Below, piece by piece: positions 1-8,814 of a stretch of DNA of 10,676 bases (within the stretch, counting starts at the first letter, position 1; each line of letters begins with the position of its first letter). Both the position numbers and the translations under genes were made by a program. Origin of the DNA: Polyrhizophydium stewartii (taxonomy: Eukaryota > Chytridiomycota > Chytridiomycetes > Rhizophydiales). The DNA is taken from contig JADGIZ010000642.1 in the NCBI GenBank assembly GCA_027604665.1, positions 1-10,676 of the forward strand. Direction: 5' to 3'. The notes below the pieces were generated by a model, which saw only the letters and a program-made list of their open reading frames with translations, did not search any database and was not told where the DNA came from.

Positions 1-14
1 CGCACGCACGCACC
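1..14. repeat. short CGCA tandem repeat
   Basis: The window opens with about three copies of the tetranucleotide CGCA, immediately upstream of the first ATG. It is probably part of the 5' leader of the gene that starts at position 24, and it is cut by the window edge. Confidence 0.6.
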
Positions 15-23
15 CCGCCAGCC

Positions 24-1634
24 ATGGACACCCCGCACGCCGCCCTCGCCGCTGCCCTCGGCCAGCAGCATCCCGCGGGCCTCAGCAGCGCAACGCAGCC
101 GGCCACCGCCGACACTGACACCGACCCCGGCAACACCTCAGCTGCACCGCACCCTGAGACCGCCGCGGCTGCCCCGCCCGCCGGCCACACCGACCTGCCA
201 GCGCCATATCGCCGCACCAACGGCTTCCGGCCCGACGCAACCAACGAGTGGGACCGCATGCCGGTCGAGATTCAGGGCATGATCCTCGATGCGGCCAGTC
301 CGTTCACCAAGTTCGTCAACGGGCTGCTGCTCAGGGCCGAGATGCGCGGGCTCCGCGAACACCAGCGCGAGCAGGTCTGGCAGGATGCCATCGACGTCGA
401 CTGGCAGGGTGACCTGCAACTGCTGCCGCACGTTGATATCACAACCACCGGAATTGCCATGAGCCCCTCGGTCCTCGAGCGCATCAAACCCTGGCAAAAG
501 GCAGACGATTACGCCAGGGTGGTTATCCGCAACCGCTGGATCGACATGCTCGACTTTGACAAGGCAGACGTTCTCGCAACCTCGGCCGCGCGCGAGGGTG
601 CTATATGGCTGCTCGAGGACCTGGTTGACTTGCGCCGTGCTGTTGTCCCGAGTGTCGATCTGGCAGAGCACGCGGCACTCGGCGGCCACCTCGACACTGC
701 CCGCTTCCTGCACGACCGCTTGCCCGGAGAGCAGTGGCACGAAGTTATCGGGTTCAAGGCAGCGCAGAGCGGCAACCTCGATCTCGTCGTCTGGCTCGGT
801 GATCACCATCCAGAGTGCCTAGGCCCGTCGGCTTTCGACGGTGCTGCGCACGGCAACCATATGCATGTCGTTCGCTGGCTCGCCGAGCACCGCACGTTGC
901 GTTGTGGCGGAGAGGCATTTGTCAGCGCCTCGATTCATGCAAATCTTGAGATGCTCCAGTATCTGCACGAACTGTATCCCGACGGCCTGAATGAGGCAGG
1001 CCCCAGGCTCGTTTCCGCCGACATTCACGTGCTTGACTGGATCAGTGTACGCCGCCCCATCGACCAGCACCGACTCGTTGCCCACATTTTCCGAGTTGGC
1101 GAGGCTGATGCTTTGATCTGGGCCGCAGATCGATTCAACCTCAATCTCAGTGAGAATACCATTATCCACGCCGTGATGAAAGGACACAACAATTTGCTCA
1201 AGCACGTCTACAAAGGCGGCGTCGCTTTTACTTCTGTCTCGGCTGCAATTGCGGCAACCTACGGCAACGTCGGCATCATGAGCTGGGTCATGCAGCGCGA
1301 CCGTCGCGCGATCACGATGCTGGTAGAAGCGACCGCGAGCAGCGGCGACTCGCTGCTCGTCGAGTGGTGGCGCATGCGACACGGCATTGTGTTTGGGCAA
1401 CGCGAGCTCGAGACAGCGATCCGCGAGTACAACCATAAGCTTGTTAAGTACCTGCTCACCATCGAGGACGTCGAATGGGATTTGAACGCAGCTCGAAAGG
1501 CTGCTGACCGGTTAGTTCTTCTCAGCACCTCCCTCAACACAGCCGAGCTCATTTCCTCGATCCGAGAATCGATTGATGCGGCCGCATCGCGAGGTGCTGC
1601 AACAGCACAGCCGCAGGCGTCTTCCAATGAATAG
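24..1634 (+). CDS. F-box-like / ankyrin-repeat protein
   Basis: A single uninterrupted 536-residue frame. The ATG sits in a good eukaryotic start context (gccATGG). Residues 1-65 are low complexity, rich in Ala, Pro and Thr, and probably disordered. Residues 75-103 (WDRMPVEIQGMILDAA and onward) read like a divergent F-box helix pair. From about 185 to 500 the protein is a chain of degenerate ankyrin-like units, visible as repeated Gly-Asn/His-Leu-x-x-Val/Ala-x-x-Leu patterns: GHLDTARFLH at 221, GNLDLVVWLG at 250, GNHMHVVRWL at 277, ANLEMLQYLH at 306, and weaker ones later. The tail is again Ala/Ser-rich. I recall large families of such proteins in chytrid genomes, and the loose repeat form also resembles amoeba and giant-virus ankyrin proteins. 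A role as a substrate adaptor for an SCF-type ubiquitin ligase is possible if the F-box is real, but that is inference. There is no signal peptide or membrane segment. Confidence 0.78.
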   Translation: MDTPHAALAAALGQQHPAGLSSATQPATADTDTDPGNTSAAPHPETAAAAPPAGHTDLPAPYRRTNGFRPDATNEWDRMPVEIQGMILDAASPFTKFVNGLLLRAEMRGLREHQREQVWQDAIDVDWQGDLQLLPHVDITTTGIAMSPSVLERIKPWQKADDYARVVIRNRWIDMLDFDKADVLATSAAREGAIWLLEDLVDLRRAVVPSVDLAEHAALGGHLDTARFLHDRLPGEQWHEVIGFKAAQSGNLDLVVWLGDHHPECLGPSAFDGAAHGNHMHVVRWLAEHRTLRCGGEAFVSASIHANLEMLQYLHELYPDGLNEAGPRLVSADIHVLDWISVRRPIDQHRLVAHIFRVGEADALIWAADRFNLNLSENTIIHAVMKGHNNLLKHVYKGGVAFTSVSAAIAATYGNVGIMSWVMQRDRRAITMLVEATASSGDSLLVEWWRMRHGIVFGQRELETAIREYNHKLVKYLLTIEDVEWDLNAARKAADRLVLLSTSLNTAELISSIRESIDAAASRGAATAQPQASSNE

Positions 1635-1776
1635 GTTTCCAGCCCGGCAGTTCAGACTGAATGATTCCCGCAGGTGCAAGAGACCAAATTCTGCTCCCGG
1701 TCCTTAGATGGCCCCTGCCATCGCTTTAAAGTGTCCAACACCAGCTCCGCGAAGAAGGGCGTTCCAAATCACGGGG

Positions 1777-2947
1777 TTATTCATTTGATGATGTGTCTGG
1801 CTGAATGCCGGTCGAAGCTGGTATGGCAATCGTATTGTGCGGTGCTTGAGCAGAAAACACCATATCGGAATCGTCATTGTATGCCTCTTGCTTCAGCGTC
1901 CGTCTCTGCGCCACCTGCGAAATCCGCTTCATCAGAGTGACGCCCATAGCGACTGGCTTGCCGGCCACGAGGTCGACCATGATTAGGAGCGACAGCGTCT
2001 GCGATACGGCTTCGATTCCGATGCACGCGGCACTAAACTGGTCGTTGAGCCAGTACAATATCTGGCTCTCCAAGTTGTTGGGCTTCAGGAAGAGCGCTAC
2101 GTATCCAAACGACAAAATCGCCATGAGCTGCGCAGTTGAGCCAAAGCACATTGTGAATATCAGTCGGCGACGCCGTGCCGTCGAGTCATCCGGAGAGATC
2201 TTCTTGGATGTTTTGAGGAGGGCACTGATGACAAGATATGCCTGAACTGTGCTTGTGAGCGAGAGCAAGACGGCATGAATGACGAGGCCAACGATTCGAA
2301 TCTGAGCCGAGGACGGTTATAGGCCGCGCTGCAAGACAGCGACCCGCGGGAGAACTCACGGTTCTCAGAGTCGAAACGAGTGAGGCAAACCCCGAGAAGT
2401 ACTCGGCCCAGGCCAGAGCAAAGTGCGCGACGACAATGGCGATTCTCGCGCGTGTCTTGGCCGCTGGCGTCCAGATGTCCTCGGGTCGCGAAGCGAACAG
2501 AACACCAAATACAATGCGCAGCTCGAGCTGCATCCAGGCGAAGCCCAAGAAGAGAAGGCCGACGCACACGTTCTCCGCGCCACACACGCTTTGCATGCCA
2601 TCCGGTGTCCAGTACGTACAGAAGCCAACGATCCCCTGCAGCCCCATCGACAGCATGTTCAGAACCACGAGCAGCGCAAACATGCGCCAGGTTCGGATCA
2701 TGCCGCGAAGTAGCCGCACTGTAATCAGCACAGCGACGCACAGGTTGACTGCCGCCGTTGCTGCAGCTAACACAAAGCTGGCGATGTTCATCGGCCGCGA
2801 GAGAAGCTCAGCAGAAAGGCGGCTCATCCTTGGATTGTCGAGCGGCTGGCTCTGCTGGTAAGATGGTAGATCTCGATTTTGGGAATGCCGCGAGTGAGAA
2901 TGCGAAAATAGTATCCGCTTGCCACAAAGTGCGTCGTTGCGCTGCAT
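1777..2947 (-). CDS. seven-helix membrane protein, receptor-like topology, function unknown
   Basis: Two exons on the minus strand: 2947-2360 and 2301-1777. They are separated by a 58-nt intron (2359-2302) with donor GTGAGT and acceptor CTCAG. Both exons end in phase 0, and the downstream frame stays open to the stop at 1777. Counting from the in-frame ATG at 2827, the product is 330 aa with seven hydrophobic segments: four in exon 1 (MNIASFVL..., FALLVVLN..., NVCVGLLF..., IAIVVAHF...) and three in exon 2 (IVGLVIHAVL..., FTMCFGSTAQ..., IGIEAVSQTL...). The tail of about 55 residues is polar. The first ATG after the TATA box is at 2947 and would add a 40-residue polar leader; which start is used is undecided. 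Seven helices with a soluble tail is the layout of a G-protein-coupled receptor, but I see no diagnostic receptor motif and recognise no named family. Confidence 0.75.
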
Positions 2948-3097
2948 GTGAGATGCGGACGCGTCTGGTGGAGTCGCATCACGGTATCGAGTTTATATAC
3001 ATGACTGTGTCGCAGCCGTTCGGAGCGGGCGCGGATGTGAGGCACACAACACGGCCCAGACCGATCACAAGAATAAAGCAAGATATTTTCACCTCAG
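2948..3097. other. spacer between membrane-protein gene and transporter fragment
   Basis: About 150 nt with no coding signal that I can support. It holds the minus-strand TATA box. On the plus strand there is an AATAAA hexamer at 3072-3077, and the pyrimidine-rich tract and CAG ending at 3097 look like a splice acceptor placed exactly where transporter homology begins. No exon with the missing first half of the transporter precedes it in this window. Confidence 0.5.
2992..2999 (-). promoter_or_regulatory. TATA box for the seven-helix protein gene
   Basis: Read on the minus strand this is TATATAAA, a perfect TATA box. It lies about 45 nt upstream of the ATG at 2947 and 165 nt upstream of the alternative ATG at 2827. 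The spacing fits transcription beginning near 2965 and favours the 2947 start, unless the leader is spliced. Confidence 0.5.
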
Positions 3098-5132
3098 CAT
3101 CGTGTTGTCAAGTTCCTGCTCGCCGAGGAGGTCTTTGACGACGCCATCTGCGGCGTGCTGCGCGGCAAGACGGTGTTCCTTGTCACGCACCAGCTGCACC
3201 AGCTGCCCAAGGTCGACATGGTCGTTGTGCTCGACGAGGGCCGCGTTGTCGAGACTGGCGCGTTTCGCGAGCTCATGGCGCGCGAGGACGGCGCGCTCGC
3301 CGAGATCATGAAAGACTACCACTTTGAAGACGCCGAGACCGAGACGGCCAAGGAGGCGATCGAGGCAGACGAAACCGAAGGCGACAAGCCTGAGAATCTC
3401 GCCAAGGTCGTCAAGGCGTTCGAGGAGGAGAAGACCGTCGCCGAGGACCGTCGCGTCGGCGCGTTCACGTTCAGCACCGTGCGCTCGTACTTCCTCGCCG
3501 GCGGTTTCTAGTTCCTCGGAGCCTTCATCATCAACTTGCTGCTCCATGTGGGCACCGAATCCTTCTCGCAGATTTACTTGACTGTTTGGACGGCCGACAA
3601 ATGGAACCTCTCGTTCGGCGACTATATCAAGATCTACGTCGGAATCAACTGCCTGTCGTTGGTCGTGAGCTGTGAGGGTGCACCTCCGTCCCTTGCTTGC
3701 GGCGACGCTGTGCTGACAGCCGTGCCTCAGTAATCAGTATTGGCGCCACGTTTCTCGGCGGCTACAGTTGAAAAGTGCGCTGCATGCGCAAAATACATTC
3801 TTGGCCGATCTATTTCCCAACCGAGTCCTGCGCGCTTCCCAGCCGCAGCACAGGCTCCCGAGTTTGCATTCCTCTGTCGCCTTTCGTCCAAAAGCTACTC
3901 TTCTGCAGTCAGGATGCACAACCGCGCTCTCGCCGGTCTCGTCCGCGCGCCAATGGGCTTCTTTGATGGCCAGCCGATCGGACGGATTCTCGACCGCATG
4001 ACGGGCGACGTGCGAGCACTCGACATTGGCATGTCCGCCAGTCTGGCAAACTTCTCCGCAAACATCGTCGGGCTCATTACGTCGATTGTCGTGGTCAGCT
4101 ACGCCGCGCCATATGTTCTCAGTAAGCATCGATGCTCTTGAATCTGCGCTCAAGCACTGAGCTGACCCGCTCCGGCCAGTCCTGTTTGGAGCCATCCTCA
4201 TCTTGGCGGTGCTGCTGTTCCGCTATTACCAAAAGTCGTACCGCGAGCTCAAGCGTTTGCAGTCCATCATGCAGTCGCCGCTCGTCGCCCACATCTCCGA
4301 GTCGCTCAACGGCATCCCGACCATCCTCGCCTATGGCGTCAAGGACCGCTTCATCTCCGAGCAGCAGCGCAAGATTGACATGGCAAACTCTTCGTCCATG
4401 TTCATCAGCGGCACACAAGCTTGGCTTGGTCTGCGCCTCAACTCGATGTCGGCGACCATTATCATGCTTTTGCTGATCCTTACTGGTGCTGGATTCATTG
4501 ACTCGACGCTCGTGGGACTTGCCTTGATTCACGCCATCAACCTCGGCGACGCGCTCATGTCGGCTCTCTTGATGATCGGATCGACCGAGGCTCAGTTCAA
4601 CGCCGTCGAACGTCTCAACCATTATGCGTTTGATCTGCCCACCGAAGCCGCGCGCGAGCAGCCCGCCGACCCCAAGGACGGCGCTTGGCCGACGGCCGGC
4701 GCCGTCGCGATCCACGGCCTCGAGATCCGGTATCCGTCCCGCCCGGACCACGCCGTGATCCAGGACCTGTCGCTCGACATCCGGCCAGGCGAGAAGGTTG
4801 GCGTCGTCGGCCGCACAGGCTCGGGCAAGTCGACGCTCATGACGGCGCTGTTCCGCATCATGGAGGCGTCCAAGGGCTCGATCGCCATCGACGGCGTCGA
4901 TATTGCGTCGCTCGGTCTCAAGACGCTGCGCTCGCGGCTGCAGATCATCCCGCAGGACCCCGTGCTGTTCAAGGGCACCGTGCGCTCCAACCTCGACTTT
5001 GCGACCAAGTACACCGATGACGAGCTGTGGGCTGCGCTCGACGTCGTTGGCCTCAAAGACTTTGTCGGCGGACTCGACGGCAATCTGGACGCAGCAATCG
5101 ACGAGAACGGCGCCAACCTGTCGATGGGCTAA
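3098..5132 (+). pseudogene. ABCC/MRP-type ABC transporter fragment, truncated at both ends
   Basis: An internal piece of a full-size multidrug-resistance-type ABC exporter. It begins late in the first nucleotide-binding domain, just after where the D-loop should be (VFDDAICGVLRGKTV, then the H-loop VTHQL near 3182-3196). It continues through an acidic linker (about 3310-3460), the second membrane domain, and the second nucleotide-binding domain with Walker A GRTGSGKST (4809-4835) and Q-loop IPQDPVLF. It ends with TAA at 5130-5132 inside the signature motif (LSMG, where LSxGQ is expected), so Walker B, D-loop and H-loop of domain 2 are missing. A TAG at 3509-3511 interrupts an otherwise intact frame, consistent with one TGG-to-TAG change. 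Introns are preserved: 3672-3730 (59 nt) and 4122-4179 (58 nt), both with CTGAC branch sites. A third interruption, about 3767-3908, has a weak donor (GTTGAA), no clear branch site, and appears to have lost a few residues. The first membrane domain and most of domain 1 are absent. It cannot encode a working exporter. Retained introns argue for genomic-DNA duplication rather than retroposition. Confidence 0.87.
3509..3511 (+). other. in-frame TAG in transporter fragment
   Basis: The codon lies between GGF and FLGAF at the start of the second membrane domain. The same frame continues with clear transporter sequence for at least 160 nt. There is no usable donor and acceptor pair around it, so it is unlikely to be intronic. 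Confidence 0.85.
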
Positions 5133-5417
5133 ATCGCGTTGCTGGGATCAATGGAGTTTGATAAATAGACATCGGACACGATATCTGCGTCACAGCCGGC
5201 AATCCAGGAAGCGGTTGTCAGGTTGCGGTCGCGAATCGTAATGGTTTGAGGCAGAATGCGAGACCGTAATCACTCACCATGTTTGAATCAAAGTTGTGGC
5301 TGATGGCGCTTGGTGGCGGCCAGGGCTCGCGCAAGGTGCTTGATGTTGCGGCGAGGGGAAACAGGATGACTCTGGGATGTGCTGCGAGCGAGATTCACGC
5401 TTTCCTGCTCGCCGAGA
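5133..5417. other. intergenic region upstream of the SEC22-like gene
   Basis: 285 nt between the transporter fragment and the SEC22-like start codon, with no convincing coding sequence. It must contain the promoter of the SEC22-like gene, but I see no strong TATA box close to the ATG. On the minus strand it contains a full set of splice-like signals: GTGAGT at 5277-5272, CTGAC at 5221-5217, and GCAG ending at 5185. The flanking exons would be tiny and not recognisable. Confidence 0.5.
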
Positions 5418-7209
5418 ATGTTGCGACACACACTCGTCGCGCGCGAGTCGGACGGACTGCCGCTCGTGGCGACCATCGAGAACGACAAGGTGCGCCACGG
5501 GTTGACGCACGCGGCTGGGCTGCCGGTAAAGACGTCCATGGGAGGCGACAGGCGTCAGGAGAGCTGCTGTCCCATGGAACGCTGCCGACGCTCTGTCGAC
5601 GTGGCTGGATCGAGGCGGCGGCGACGGCTCGCTCTGCGCCTCCTGCACGAGGCGACGGTGCAGCCTCCATCGGGCCACAGGCGCACTGCTGTGCTGCGCT
5701 GGGAGCAGCTGCCGCGCACGGCGCTCTGCGCTGCATGCTGCTGACAGCACCTTTCGTCGTCGCCCGAAGCCGCAGGACCCAGTGTTCGAGGCGAAGCAGC
5801 TCGTGAAGCCGCTTGTCAGGCAGCTCGCGGCGTCCGGCCCGGCGCCCGGCGGCAGCGGGGCGGGCCGGCTGCAGCACGGGCTGCCGCTCGAGTGCACCGT
5901 GCGCGCGGGAGCGTTCGACTACCAGTTGCGTGCGCCGCCGTCGCCGTCGCCGTCGCCGCTGCTGCCCGTCGTCGTGTCGGCGTGGTGGCGCCTGCTGACT
6001 CGGGGCCTTGCCGGCTCGGGCCGTGCGCTGGTGTTGGTCGTTGCAGCTACATCATCGACGGCGGCCTGATTGTAGTTGCCATCGCGGATGCGACCATGCC
6101 GCGCCTGCTGGCCTTCAGCTTTCTGCTCGAGGTGGTCGCCGAGCTTGCCGAGCAGAGCAACGACGCAGCCGCATCATGGCGGTCGGCTGTTCGGCCATAT
6201 GCGCTGATCCGACTCGGTGCGTTGCAGATGCGCCTGCAGCTCTCTTGGGCGAGCTGATGTGATCTCGCAGTGGATCTAGCGTGCTCACCGTTGGCGTCGT
6301 AGAGCCTGCGCTGCAGGCGGTCAAACAGCGGTACGCCAACCCGCGGTCTCTGCAGAGCAGGCTGGATCTTGCCGATCTGTCGGTCCGAGTGCAGAGCATT
6401 CCCGTGTGCGCCATTGCCGATATCCTGCCCGATCAGATCGCAGGTGCGGCCCAACGCGCATGCACAGTTTAGAGAAGCGCTCTCGACGTGCTGATGCCTG
6501 CGACTTAGACGCACAGCGCATGACTCTGCGCCGCGTGGCCGAAAACGTGGCGACGGCCGCAGAGCAGTTTTCGACAGGTGCCGGGTACTCGCGAACGACT
6601 CGGTCGTGGCGGACGCGCTACTTGATCATGATCACGCTCTGCGTGCTGTTCATTGACGTGGCGTATGCGGCGCAGTTTGCCCTTGACTGGGTGCGCCTGG
6701 CGCGGTGGAGCAACGACAAGGCGAGTCTCGAAAATGCATGCGTCATTCCTTGGCGACTTTGCGCTTGCGGCCGCGCTGACAGATGAGCGTGATAACAGGT
6801 TTCCAAGACGCTGCAGCTGGTCGGATCAAACGTGTTTGTGATTGCGCTCGGCCTGCTGTGCCCCGTCCTGCTGTACCAGGCACGCACGTTCCAGCTGCAC
6901 ACAAAGATGATCCCGCTGGCGCGGCGTGTAACGCTGGCGCATGCGAGCTTGACACTCGCCCAGTCGGTGTACGCGCTGTTCGTACCCATCGAGGAGGCGG
7001 CGCTTGGGGCAACGGCGTCGCCACGGTACGGCGAAGGCGGCGCGGATCTGACGCCGCTGCAGCGCGCGGCGGCTTTCTTTGCGGCCTTTTGCATCCCCGC
7101 GCCGCTGGTGATCACCAAGCTGCTGTATATTGCCACGGTGGTGCTCGTTATTGGGTCGCCTTTTTCGCTGCGCAAGGTGCGGTACGACAAGCTCGGACAT
7201 CTTGAATAG
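5418..7209 (+). CDS. SEC22-like longin-domain protein with four C-terminal membrane helices
   Basis: Six exons give a 391-residue product: 5418-5489, 5776-5924, 6047-6216, 6303-6443, 6509-6741 and 6799-7209. The lengths sum to 1176 nt, exactly 392 codons. Residues 1 to about 135 are a longin domain of the SEC22 type. They start MLRHTLVARESDGLPLVA, continue with CTVRAGAFDYHYIID and LLAFSFLLEVVAEL, and end with VRPYALIRL and KQRYANPRSLQSRLDLADL, which aligns without gaps to human SEC22A as I remember it. No R-SNARE heptad region follows. Instead there are membrane segments at about 215-238, 264-283, 298-318 and 344-376. This matches animal SEC22A/SEC22C, ER/Golgi-associated proteins that lack a SNARE motif, rather than canonical yeast Sec22. 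It probably acts in early secretory traffic; the precise role is unknown. Introns 1, 2 and 5 have CTGAC branch sites. The intron 2 donor (GTTGCG) and intron 5 donor (GTCATT) are unusual, so the exon 5/6 junction is the least certain. The ATG at 5418 is chosen because the longin strand begins there. Confidence 0.82.
5941..5958 (+). repeat. TCGCCG hexanucleotide repeat in SEC22-like intron 2
   Basis: Three perfect TCGCCG units, preceded by a near copy, lie within the 122-nt intron 5925-6046. It is simple GC-rich low-complexity sequence with no assigned function. Confidence 0.7.
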
Positions 7210-7360
7210 AAGCCTCTCGGGCGATTTGGCTCTCCCGAGCATCAGCTTATGTCTTTCATGAGCAGCGCCGGCATGGATCAGCTGAAGCGAGTTGACTGTG
7301 CTGTATTGCAATCGTGTCTCTTGTCCCCCTCCCCCAGATTGCGCGACAGACCGCGGCGCC
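7210..7360. other. convergent 3' spacer
   Basis: 151 nt between the stop codons of the SEC22-like gene (+) and DMC1 (-). It must hold both 3' ends. I see no AATAAA on either strand. A six-base inverted repeat (CTCGGG at 7216 and CCCGAG at 7234) is the only visible structure. Confidence 0.5.
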
Positions 7361-8814
7361 TCAGTCGCGGGCATCGCCGATGCCGCCGGGTGTGATTTCG
7401 TACACGGCCTCGGCGTCGGGCATGTCGGGCGAGTCCCACAGCTTGACGATGCGCGTCTCGCCGCGGCCCTTCTTGAGGTAGAGCCGCGTTGCCGAAGCAT
7501 GGGCGAGGACATGCCCGCCAATCGGCTTCTTGGGGTCTGCGTTGAAGGTCATCATGGCGCCGGGGTCGGCGCACATCTGCAGGCAGCACGTAAGCATGCA
7601 TCGGGAGCTACTGCATGCGCGCGTGCAGCAGAGGGAATACCTGGTTGGTGAGATAGACGGCCACGTTGAACTCCTCGGCCAGCCGCGTCAGTCTGGCGAG
7701 CATCTGCCCGAGCTTCTGCTGGCGCTCGGCGAGCTCGCCGCGGCCGCAAAAGTCGGTGCGGAACAGGGCCATGATCGAGTCAATGACAATGAGGCGGAAC
7801 TGGCGGTCGTCGCAGAGCCGCACGGCAAGCTCGTTGAGCAGCTCGTACTGGTGCTCCGAGTTCAACGCGCGCGCGTACATGACGTTGGAGATGGTCGCCT
7901 CGGGGTCGAGTCCAAATCGCGCGGCAATGGCCTCGATGCGCTCCGGGCGGAACGTGCCCTCGGTGTCGATGAAGGCCGCCTTGCCGTTGCCGCCGCCCAT
8001 GTGCAGCGGAAGTTGAGCGGTCACGCAGCTGGACGGCGTGGTCAATGCGTGAGACGCACAGAGACATGGCTCGAAGGCGACAAGGGTATCAAGCGACTCA
8101 CAGCGTGTGCGCAAGCTGCGTCTTGCCCGTGCGGAACTCGCCAAACGCCTCGGTGATAGACATGGATTGGATGCCGCCGCCAAGCAGCTTGTCAAACTCT
8201 TTGGACCCAGTCGACAGACGCACGATGCTCTTGCGCCGCACAAACAGCTCCGTTGCGGTCATGAAGCCGGCGCTGATGAGCCGGCAGGCGGCGTCCTTGA
8301 TCTTCTCGACCTTGACCTCGCTGAAGCCCTTGATCTTGAGCAGCGTGCGGCTCGTCGACATTTGCACGCCCTGGCATCGGTGGCCGCACGGTCGAAGGCG
8401 AGGCACAGCGGTGGTTGGCGTGCGTGAGACATCCAAGGGGCGCTGCGCCGTCCGGAAGGATCCCGCTCACCTTGACGGTCGTGATGCCCTGCGTCTTGAG
8501 CTTGGCAATGTCGGCTTGGTTGATGCCGACGTCCTGCAGCCGGTCAATCTGCGGGGCCGAGCACCGCACGCCGACAAGGGCGTCGCGCCGACGTCAGCAT
8601 ACACAAACACAGTACCCGAGAGCAGCATCACAATGGGAGCATGCCTCCATAAAGTCCTGGATCATGGCGTTCAAGAGGTGCAGCAAGCGATGCGGTGTCA
8701 GCCAATGCCACTGTGGGCCGCCCGCTCTCTCGCACAAGCGCGCACAGGCAGCTCCTCGACGACAGCCGCTGTCTCATCAGCGAGAATGTCCTGCTCCGCA
8801 ACGACTTGGTCCAT
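7361..8814 (-). CDS. DMC1: DMC1 meiotic recombinase
   Basis: A complete RecA/RAD51-family strand-exchange protein specific to meiosis. Five minus-strand exons: 8814-8746, 8548-8471, 8370-8102, 8028-7641 and 7576-7361. They total 1020 nt, giving 339 aa (human DMC1 is 340). The N-terminus MDQVVAEQ echoes the human one. Next come a helix-hairpin-helix DNA-binding region (about 50-80), Walker A GEFRTGKT at 126-133, Walker B LIVID at 218-222, then [14 protein letters not shown], the L2-loop region [14 protein letters not shown] across the last junction, and [12 protein letters not shown] near the end. MTF, GGH and the C-terminal GGIGDARD favour DMC1 over RAD51. It forms filaments on single-stranded DNA in the nucleus and pairs homologous chromosomes. 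Introns are 197, 100, 73 and 64 nt; the donors are GTGCGC, GTGAGC, GTGAGT and GTATTC. Reading phases agree at every junction. The first intron is the longest and could hide a small exon, although the protein already has full length. Confidence 0.96.

Noticed and set aside
138..809. 223-residue open frame on the minus strand
   Set aside because: Shadow of the ankyrin gene. No recognisable domain and no start or splice context.
3072..3077. AATAAA on the plus strand as a polyadenylation signal
   Set aside because: No plus-strand gene ends just upstream of it. A single hexamer is weak evidence.
3089..3547. 152-residue minus-strand frame
   Set aside because: Complement of the transporter fragment, whose plus-strand translation matches the ABC family closely.
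3098..5132. Reading the transporter fragment as a functional half-transporter
   Set aside because: It lacks Walker B, D-loop and H-loop of domain 2, has an in-frame TAG, and starts mid-domain, so it cannot form an ATPase site by itself.
6509..7209. A separate membrane-protein gene starting near the ATG at 6520
   Set aside because: The upstream exon ends in the matching phase with a good donor, the six exons sum to an exact codon count, and the longin plus four-helix layout is known. A separate gene is not fully excluded.
7216..7239. Six-base inverted repeat resembling a terminator hairpin
   Set aside because: Short stem, no U-tract, and the genome is eukaryotic, so a bacterial-type terminator is not expected.
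6826..7521. 231-residue minus-strand frame spanning the SEC22-like last exon and the DMC1 end
   Set aside because: Arg/Ala-rich composition, overlaps two well-supported genes in other frames, and shows no domain.
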